A model generated the notes under the pieces. That model worked only from the letters and a program-made list of their open reading frames with translations, was not told where the DNA came from and did not search any database. 50,894 nucleotides of DNA from Streptomyces aureus (lineage in GTDB: Bacteria; Actinomycetota; Actinomycetes; Streptomycetales; Streptomycetaceae): assembly GCF_001418135.1 (NCBI RefSeq), contig NZ_LIPQ01000029.1, positions 1 through 50,894 of the forward strand, written 5' to 3'. The first letter of the stretch is position 1. Every line of letters starts with the position of its first letter. The position numbers were made by a program, and so were the translations under genes. Positions 34,402 to 40,361 of the stretch are shown here, one piece after another.

Positions 34402-35148
34402 TTGATCTACGGCGCAATGAAGTTCTCCCTCGGAGGGTCCCTGAAGCTTGCCTTCCGGCCCTGGGTGGAGGGTCTGGAGAACATTCCCGCCGAGGGGCCC
34501 GCGATCCTGGCGAGCAACCACCTGTCGTTCTCCGACTCCTTCTTCCTGCCCGCCGTGCTCGACCGCAAGGTCACGTTCATCGCCAAGGCGGAGTACTTCA
34601 CCTCGCCGGGTGTGAAGGGCAAGCTGACGGCCGCCTTCTTCAAGGGGGTCGGCCAGCTTCCGGTGGACCGTTCGGGTGCCCGCGGCGCGGGCGAGGCGGC
34701 GATCAAGGCCGGTATCGAGGTCATCCAGAAGGGCGGCCTCTTCGGGATCTATCCCGAGGGCACCCGCTCGCCCGACGGGCGCCTCTACCGGGGCAAGCCC
34801 GGCGGCCTCGCGCGGGTGGCCCTGGCCACCGGCGCTCCGGTGATCCCGGTCGCCATGATCGACACCGAGAAGATCCAGCCCCCCGGCAAGGTCGTCCCCA
34901 AGCTGATGCGCCCGGGGATCCGGATCGGCAAGCCGCTGGACTTCACCCGCTACCAGGGCATGGAGGGGGACCGCTTCATCCTCCGCTCGGTGACCGACGA
35001 GGTCATGTACGAGATCATGAAGCTGTCCGGCCAGGAGTACGTCGACATCTACGCGACCGCCGCCAAGCGACAGATCGCGGACGCGGAGAAGGCGGCCAAG
35101 GAGGCCGTGAAGGCCGAGATCGCCGCTCGGGAAGAGTCCGGCGCGTAG
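34402..35148 (+). CDS. 1-acyl-sn-glycerol-3-phosphate acyltransferase (PlsC family)
   Basis: 248-aa acyltransferase making phosphatidic acid from lysophosphatidic acid. Motif I NHLSFSD carries the catalytic His-Asp pair (H40, D45 from this start); motif III is GIYPEGTRSPDG, and VPVAMID-type residues follow (VIPVAMIDT). The C-terminus is a charged helix. The start is TTG 34402 (LIYGAMKFS) with GGAAGG 9 nt upstream, or ATG 34417 five codons later, which has no Shine-Dalgarno. Divergent from the esterase gene. Confidence 0.91.
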   Translation: MIYGAMKFSLGGSLKLAFRPWVEGLENIPAEGPAILASNHLSFSDSFFLPAVLDRKVTFIAKAEYFTSPGVKGKLTAAFFKGVGQLPVDRSGARGAGEAAIKAGIEVIQKGGLFGIYPEGTRSPDGRLYRGKPGGLARVALATGAPVIPVAMIDTEKIQPPGKVVPKLMRPGIRIGKPLDFTRYQGMEGDRFILRSVTDEVMYEIMKLSGQEYVDIYATAAKRQIADAEKAAKEAVKAEIAAREESGA

Positions 35149-35162
35149 GCGTCCGGCGGTCA

Positions 35163-35182
35163 GCCGTCCCGTACGGGACGGC
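35163..35182. promoter_or_regulatory. 20-bp perfect palindrome upstream of the sensor kinase gene
   Basis: GCCGTCCCGT-ACGGGACGGC, between the acyltransferase stop and the kinase start. It could be a weak terminator of the former (no U tract) or an operator. It does not resemble the MacR box (TGAGTAC..GTACTCA) I recall. Confidence 0.5.
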
Positions 35183-35196
35183 CGGGGGTGGGGGAG

Positions 35197-36411
35197 ATGG
35201 CCAAGCGCGAGCGTGTCGTGCGCATGTCGGTCGAGCAGCCGCTGTGGCGGGCGCTGACCGGCTACCGAGTCCTGACCATGGTCTACGCGGTCCTGCTGTT
35301 CGCGTTCGGCCGGGACCGGTACGAGCGGCCCTGGATCGCCGTCGTCTTCCTGGCGGTGATGTGCGTCTGGACCCTCGCCACCCTTCCCAAGGTGGCGAAC
35401 GCGGCCAGCTGCACCAAGCGTTTCCTCGGCGCCGACCTCACCGTCGCCCTCGTCGGCATCCTCCTCACCCCGCTCGCCGACGCCCACGCCCAGACCATCG
35501 AGGGCCCCACCCTGCCGTCGATATGGACCGCCGGATCCGTCCTCGCGTACGCGATCAAGGGCGGCTGGCGCTGGGCCGGCGTCGCCTCCTCCCTCGTCGC
35601 CGTCGCCAACATCGTCGAACGCGGCCACCCCAGCCGGGACACCCTCCACAACGTCCTCCTCGTCTGGGTGGCCTCCATCGCCATCGGATACGTCGTCGAG
35701 GTCGCCCGCGCCTCCGAGCGCACCCTCGCCCGCGCCCTGGAGATCGAGGCCGCGACCCGCGAGCGGGAGCGGCTCGCCCGCGACATCCACGACAGCGTCC
35801 TCCAGGTCCTCGCGATGGTGCAGCGGCGCGGCACGGCGATGGGCGGCGAGGCCGCCGAGATCGCCAGGATGGCGGGGGAGCAGGAGGTGGCGCTCCGTAC
35901 GCTCGTCGCGGGCGGTCTCGCCCGCCCCAGCCTGGTGTCGGAGGACGAGTCCGAGGGGGCCGTGGTCCGGGTCGTCGACGTGGACGACGAGCCGGACGAC
36001 GACACCCCTGTCGACCTGCGCCTCCTGCTCGCCCCGCGCGCCGGGGCGAAGGTCACGCTCTCCGAGCCGGGCGCGCCCGTCCTCCTCGCGCCGCCCGCCG
36101 CCCGCGAGGTGGCCGCCGCGGTCGGTGCCGCACTGGACAATGTGCGGGTGCACGCCGGGGAGGACGCGAACGCGTGGATCCTGGTCGAGGACTGGCCCGA
36201 CGAGGTGATCGTCACCGTCCGGGACGACGGCCCCGGCATCCCGGAGGGCCGCCTCGCGGAGGCGTGGGGGGAGGGCCGGATGGGGGTCGCCCTCTCCATC
36301 CGGGGGAGACTGCGGGACCTGGGGGGCTCGGCCGAGCTGATCTCGGTCCCCGGGCAGGGCACAGAAGTCGAGTTGAAGGTTCCGCGGGGGAAGGCAGGAC
36401 AAGGAAGATGA
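35197..36411 (+). CDS. macS: Two-component sensor histidine kinase, MacS-type
   Basis: 404-aa membrane kinase. An N-terminal sensor region has about six hydrophobic segments (TGYRVLTMVYAVLLFAF to LLVWVASIAIGYVVEV), then HisKA_3 with the phospho-acceptor H198 in ARDIHDSVLQVL, and a HATPase domain with DNVRVHAGE (N box), VRDDGPGIP (G1) and GRMGVALSIRGR (G2). Gene order identifies it with S. coelicolor MacS (SCO2121), reported to affect actinorhodin production and morphology. Start uncertain: ATG 35197 (MAKRERVV), GTG 35188 or ATG 35224. Its stop overlaps macR by 4 nt. Confidence 0.86.
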   Translation: MAKRERVVRMSVEQPLWRALTGYRVLTMVYAVLLFAFGRDRYERPWIAVVFLAVMCVWTLATLPKVANAASCTKRFLGADLTVALVGILLTPLADAHAQTIEGPTLPSIWTAGSVLAYAIKGGWRWAGVASSLVAVANIVERGHPSRDTLHNVLLVWVASIAIGYVVEVARASERTLARALEIEAATRERERLARDIHDSVLQVLAMVQRRGTAMGGEAAEIARMAGEQEVALRTLVAGGLARPSLVSEDESEGAVVRVVDVDDEPDDDTPVDLRLLLAPRAGAKVTLSEPGAPVLLAPPAAREVAAAVGAALDNVRVHAGEDANAWILVEDWPDEVIVTVRDDGPGIPEGRLAEAWGEGRMGVALSIRGRLRDLGGSAELISVPGQGTEVELKVPRGKAGQGR

Positions 36412-37082
36412 GCGAGCAGCAGCAGATCAGAGTGATGGTCGTGGACGACCACCCGATGTGGCGGGACGCGGTCGCCCGCGATCTGGCCGAGGCGGGCCTG
36501 GACGTGGTCGCCACGGCGGGCGACGGCGAGCAGGCGGTGCGCCGCGCCCTCGCGGTCCTGCCGGACGTCCTCGTCCTGGACCTGAACCTGCCGGTGAAGC
36601 CGGGCGTCCAGGTGTGCAAGGAGCTCGTCGGCGGCCGGCCGGGGCTGAGGGTCCTGGTCCTCTCGGCGAGCGGCGAGCACGCGGACGTCCTGGAGGCGGT
36701 CAAGTCCGGTGCCACCGGCTACCTCCTCAAGTCGGCGAGTACGGAGGAGCTGATCGACGCCGTACGACGGACGGCGGTCGGCGACCCCGTGTTCACCCCA
36801 GGCCTCGCCGGACTGGTCCTCGGCGAGTACCGCAGGCTCGCGACCGAGCCCGCCCCGGCGGCCGGCACCGACGAGCCGAAGGCCCCGCAGCTGACCGAGC
36901 GCGAGACGGAGGTCCTGCGGCTCGTCGCCAAGGGCCTCAGCTACAAGCAGATCGCCGAGCGGCTGGTGATCTCGCACCGCACGGTGCAGAACCACGTCCA
37001 GAACACCCTCGGCAAGCTCCAGCTGCACAACCGGGTGGAGCTCGTCCGGTACGCCATCGAGCGCGGCCTCGACGACGCCTGA
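36408..37082 (+). CDS. macR: NarL/LuxR-family response regulator, MacR-type
   Basis: 224-aa response regulator. Receiver domain with acidic pocket D13-D14, phosphoacceptor D58 (LVLDLNLP) and K108 (YLLKSAS); C-terminal LuxR-type HTH (LTERETEVLRLVAKGLSYKQIAERL... VQNHVQNTLGKL). Cognate of the upstream kinase, as shown by ATGA overlap and pairing of NarL-type regulators with HisKA_3 kinases. Identification as MacR (SCO2120) is from gene order and recall. Confidence 0.9.
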   Translation: MSEQQQIRVMVVDDHPMWRDAVARDLAEAGLDVVATAGDGEQAVRRALAVLPDVLVLDLNLPVKPGVQVCKELVGGRPGLRVLVLSASGEHADVLEAVKSGATGYLLKSASTEELIDAVRRTAVGDPVFTPGLAGLVLGEYRRLATEPAPAAGTDEPKAPQLTERETEVLRLVAKGLSYKQIAERLVISHRTVQNHVQNTLGKLQLHNRVELVRYAIERGLDDA

Positions 37083-37127
37083 CGCGGCCGCCACGGTCCG
37101 CCCGCGTGCAGGGCACGGCGACCTGAG

Positions 37128-37164
37128 GGGCCGTATATTCGCACGTGTCGCGGATATACGGCCC
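37128..37164. promoter_or_regulatory. Inverted repeat in front of ldhA
   Basis: 11-bp perfect arms GGGCCGTATAT / ATATACGGCCC around 15 nt. TATATT (37134-37139) in the left arm looks like a -10 box, so the repeat may be an operator over the ldhA promoter rather than a terminator (no U tract). Confidence 0.55.
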
Positions 37165-37188
37165 ATTCGTCATGTTGAGGGGAAACGC

Positions 37189-38232
37189 GTGGAAATCCTG
37201 GCATTCGGCGTGCAGGCGGACGAGAAGCCCCTCATGGAGAAGGCCTTCGTGGGGCACCACGACATCCGCTGTCTGAGCGTCTTCCTCACCGAGGACACCG
37301 CGCCCATCGCCGCCGGCTACGAGATCATCTCCACCAGCGTCAACGCCATCCTGGACAACCGCGTCCTGCAGACCCTCGCCGCCGGCGGGACGCAGATGAT
37401 CGCCCAGCGCTCCACGGGCTTCAACAACATCGACCTGGAGGTCGCCGAGCGTCTCGGCCTCACGGTCGCCCGGGTCTCGTACTACTCGCCGTACTCCGTC
37501 GCCGAGTTCGCCTGGACCCTCGCCATGGCCGTCAACCGCCGGATCGTCCGCGCCTCCAACCGGACCCGCGACTTCGACTTCCGCCTCGACGGGCTGATGG
37601 GCCGTGACCTGCGGGGCCGTACCGTCGGCGTCCTCGGCACCGGCAAGATCGGCGAGGCCTTCACCCGGATCGCGCACGGCTTCGGCATGAACCTCCTCGG
37701 CTGGGACGTCGCCGAGAACCCCGCCTGCGTCGACCTCGGCATGAAGTACGTCGAGAAGGAGCGGCTCCTCGCCGAGGCCGACCTCATCAGTCTCCACGTG
37801 CCGCTGCTCCCGTCCACCCAGCACCTCCTTGACGCCGCCGCCCTCCGCTCGATGAAGGACGACGCCATCCTGGTGAACTCCAGCCGCGGCGGACTCGTCG
37901 ACACCGAGGCGCTCGTCGCCGAACTCCGGGCCGGCCGCTTCGCGGGCGTGGGTCTCGACGTGTACGAGGCGGAGGCCGGGCTCTTCTTCCTCGACAAGTC
38001 CCTCGAGGTCGTCGAGGACGACACCCTGGCCCGCCTGGTGACCTTCCCGAACGTGGTGGTCACCTCGCACCAGGCGTACTACACCGAGGACGCCGTCGGT
38101 CAGATCATCGGCACCACGGTCCGGAACGTCCTCGACTACACCGCCGGGCGGCGCAGCGAGAACGTCCTCGTCCCGAGGCTCTCCCAGGCCCTGCCGTCGC
38201 GGGGCGCGCGGGAGTTCGACGACAGGGCCTAG
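37189..38232 (+). CDS. ldhA: D-lactate dehydrogenase (2-hydroxyacid dehydrogenase), LdhA-type
   Basis: 347-aa NAD-dependent enzyme interconverting pyruvate and D-lactate. NAD loop GVLGTGKIG, catalytic Arg in NSSRGGLVD, Glu in GLDVYEAEAGLFF and His in TSHQAYYTEDA; the DVYEAEAGLFFLDKS and HQAYYTEDA segments are characteristic of the E. coli LdhA subgroup rather than phosphoglycerate dehydrogenase. GTG 37189 with GAGGGG upstream. Its TAG stop interlocks with the stop of the convergent trpE gene within CTAG (38229-38232). Likely used for fermentative redox balance when oxygen is limiting; this is inference. Confidence 0.92.
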   Translation: MEILAFGVQADEKPLMEKAFVGHHDIRCLSVFLTEDTAPIAAGYEIISTSVNAILDNRVLQTLAAGGTQMIAQRSTGFNNIDLEVAERLGLTVARVSYYSPYSVAEFAWTLAMAVNRRIVRASNRTRDFDFRLDGLMGRDLRGRTVGVLGTGKIGEAFTRIAHGFGMNLLGWDVAENPACVDLGMKYVEKERLLAEADLISLHVPLLPSTQHLLDAAALRSMKDDAILVNSSRGGLVDTEALVAELRAGRFAGVGLDVYEAEAGLFFLDKSLEVVEDDTLARLVTFPNVVVTSHQAYYTEDAVGQIIGTTVRNVLDYTAGRRSENVLVPRLSQALPSRGAREFDDRA

Positions 38233-40100
38233 ACCAGCACGCCGGCGAGGAGCGAGGCCGTCAGGGCCGCGCCGTCCGTCGTCAGCACCGACTCGGGGTG
38301 GAACTGCACCCCCGCGAAGCCCGGTCCGCGCAGCGCGTGCACCTCGCCGGTCTCCGCGTCCCGGCTCACCTCGATCCGGTGCAGGGCCAGCTCGGTCGCC
38401 GTCCGGTCGTCGCAGCGGGCGGTGAAGCTGTTGTAGAAGCCCACCCTCCGCTGCTGCCCGAAGAGGTCGATCCGCATCTGGGCCCCCTGGAACGGGGTCC
38501 GCTTGCGGACGATCTCCAGACCCAGCTCGGCGGCGATCAGCTCGTGCCCCAGGCACACCCCGAGCAGACCGTGCCGGTGGTCCCGCACCAGCTCGGCCGT
38601 CAGACCGCGCAGGAAGCGCATCTTCGGGTCGGCGGCGTCCGCCGGATCGCCCGGGCCGGGGCCGAGCACGACCGGCCCCTCATGGGCGAGCGCCAGCTCC
38701 CGCAGCCCCGGCTCGTCGTGGCGGAGCACCGACACCTCAAGGCCCGACGAGCGCAGCACGTGCGCCAGCATCGCCGTGAACGTGTCCTCGGCGTCGATCA
38801 CCAGGGCATGACCGGACAGTTCCGCGGACCGCACCTGCATCTTCAGCCAGAACGGCGCGAGATCGGCCCGCCGCGCGTCCAGGGCCGCCCGTACGCGCGG
38901 ATCGTCCGCGAGCCTGGCCGTCGCCGGGGCGGCGGCGCCGACCGGCCGCCCCTGCCGCACGCCGAGCGCGGTGAGCACCCCGGCCGCCTTGGCGTGGGTC
39001 TCGGCGACCTCGCCCGCCGGGTCCGAGTGCCGTACGAGCGTGGCCCCGACCGGCACTTCGAGCCGCCCGTCCGCCGCGATGTCGGCCGTACGGATCAGGA
39101 TGGGGGAGTCCAGGGTCTGGGCGCCGCTCCCGTCCGTACCGAGGAGGGCGAGGGCGCCCGCGTAGTAGCCGCGGCCGCCCGCCTCGTGACGCTCGATCAC
39201 CCGGCAGGCGTTCTGCACGGGCGAACCGGTCACGGTCGCCGCGAACATCGTCTCCCGCAGCACCTCCCGCACGTCCAGGCTGGAACGGCCCCGCAACTCG
39301 TACTCGGTGTGCGCGAGGTGGGCCATCTCCTTCAGCCGCGGACCGATCACCACCCCGCCCATGTCGCCGACCGTGCACATCATCTTGAGCTCCTCGTCGA
39401 CCACCATCGACAGCTCCTCGGTCTCCTTGCGGTCGGCGAGGAAATCGAGCAGGCCCTCGGCGGTCGGGGCGGCCCCGGCCGGGTAGCGGTACGTGCCGCT
39501 GATCGGGTTCATGACGACCGTGCCTCCCGACATCCGCACGTGCACCTCGGGGCTCGCCCCGACCAGCGTCCGGTCGCCGGTGTGCACGACGAAGGTCCAG
39601 TACGCACCCCGCTCACCGGCGAGCAGCCGCCGGAACAGGGCGAGCGCGTCGGCCCGCCCGAAGCCCGGGATCTCGCCGGTGTACGTCCGCCGGATGACGA
39701 AGTTCGCGCCCTCGCCGGAGCCGATCTCCTCGTCGACGACCCGCCGCACGATCCCGGCGTACTCCTCGTCGGAGACGTCGAAACCGCCGTTCTCGACGCG
39801 CACGTCGTGCGCCGGGAGCTGCCGGAGGGCCTCGGCGAGCGGCAGCTCGCAGGACTCCTCGGCGACGAGCACGGAGAGCGGGGTGCCGTCGTCGCGGACG
39901 TCGAAACCGCGCTCCCGGATCTGCCGGAAGGGCACCAGGGCGAGCGTCGGCCGCGGGCCCACGGGCAGCTCCGCGAGGCGCTCGGCCTCGTGGACCCGGC
40001 CGATCAGGACCTCGACGGTGTCGTGGTCACGGCCGGGGGTACGGCGGCGCAGCAGGGCGAAGGGCGGGCAGGAGGGGTCGAGGAGACGGGAGAGGTCCAT
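38229..40100 (-). CDS. trpE: Anthranilate synthase, TrpE fused to glutamine amidotransferase
   Basis: 623-aa fusion converting chorismate and glutamine to anthranilate. The N-terminal chorismate-binding part (about 1-420) has GANFVIRRTYTGEIPG, NPISGTYRYP, ADRKETEELSMVVDEELKMM, and the ETMFAATVTGSPVQNACRVIE and YYAGALALLG motifs. The C-terminal class I GATase (about 440-623) has C516 in LGVCLGHE and the downstream His-x-Glu in VQFHPES. This two-domain order is known from Streptomyces and PhzE-type enzymes. ATG 40100. Upstream lie a 10-bp attenuator hairpin and an 18-codon Trp-rich leader, so expression responds to charged tRNA-Trp. Confidence 0.95.
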   Translation of the reverse strand: MDLSRLLDPSCPPFALLRRRTPGRDHDTVEVLIGRVHEAERLAELPVGPRPTLALVPFRQIRERGFDVRDDGTPLSVLVAEESCELPLAEALRQLPAHDVRVENGGFDVSDEEYAGIVRRVVDEEIGSGEGANFVIRRTYTGEIPGFGRADALALFRRLLAGERGAYWTFVVHTGDRTLVGASPEVHVRMSGGTVVMNPISGTYRYPAGAAPTAEGLLDFLADRKETEELSMVVDEELKMMCTVGDMGGVVIGPRLKEMAHLAHTEYELRGRSSLDVREVLRETMFAATVTGSPVQNACRVIERHEAGGRGYYAGALALLGTDGSGAQTLDSPILIRTADIAADGRLEVPVGATLVRHSDPAGEVAETHAKAAGVLTALGVRQGRPVGAAAPATARLADDPRVRAALDARRADLAPFWLKMQVRSAELSGHALVIDAEDTFTAMLAHVLRSSGLEVSVLRHDEPGLRELALAHEGPVVLGPGPGDPADAADPKMRFLRGLTAELVRDHRHGLLGVCLGHELIAAELGLEIVRKRTPFQGAQMRIDLFGQQRRVGFYNSFTARCDDRTATELALHRIEVSRDAETGEVHALRGPGFAGVQFHPESVLTTDGAALTASLLAGVLV

Positions 40101-40156
40101 GAGGTGTGTCGTTCCTTCCGAGTGGAGTACGGAGAGGAACGGCCCCGGGTACGAGA

Positions 40157-40179
40157 AAGGCCGCCCCTCGGGCGGCCTT
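40157..40179 (-). terminator. trp attenuator terminator
   Basis: Perfect 10-bp stem (40157-40166 with 40170-40179), 3-nt loop, followed on the minus strand by TCTC. It lies between the Trp leader peptide and trpE. Confidence 0.9.
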
Positions 40180-40204
40180 CGCGTGTCTGTCGGTGTACGC
40201 GCGA

Positions 40205-40261
40205 TCAGTGGGCCGCCGGATGAGCGGTCCACCACCAGTTCTGGATCTGCGAGGCGTACAT
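40205..40261 (-). CDS. trpL: trp leader peptide (MYASQIQNWWWTAHPAAH)
   Basis: 18-residue ORF with three consecutive TGG Trp codons, ending 25 bp before the attenuator hairpin: the classic layout of ribosome-mediated attenuation. Starved for Trp, the ribosome stalls and antitermination lets trpE be read. A Trp attenuator of this kind has been reported for the S. venezuelae anthranilate synthase gene. There is no Shine-Dalgarno. TACAGT on the minus strand (40273-40268) ends 6 nt before the ATG, so the leader peptide probably starts at the mRNA 5' end. Confidence 0.92.
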   Translation of the reverse strand: MYASQIQNWWWTAHPAAH

Positions 40262-40299
40262 GCGAGCACTGTAACGCAGCCGGACACGGGAAGGGGCCC

Positions 40300-40330
40300 G
40301 GTCCGCACCGTGGACGGTGCGAGCCGGACC
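40300..40330 (-). terminator. Hairpin downstream of the amidase gene
   Basis: Stem CGCACCGT/ACGGTGCG (40304-40311 with 40314-40321), extended by GGTCCG/CGGACC across a 3-nt bulge. It ends the amidase transcript just before the trpL promoter. Confidence 0.7.
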
Positions 40331-40361
40331 CCCAGGAGCCGTCGGACGACCCTCTACCGGA

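Noticed and set aside
35197..36411. MacR box in the macRS promoter
   Set aside because: No TGAGTAC..GTACTCA-like sequence is present upstream.
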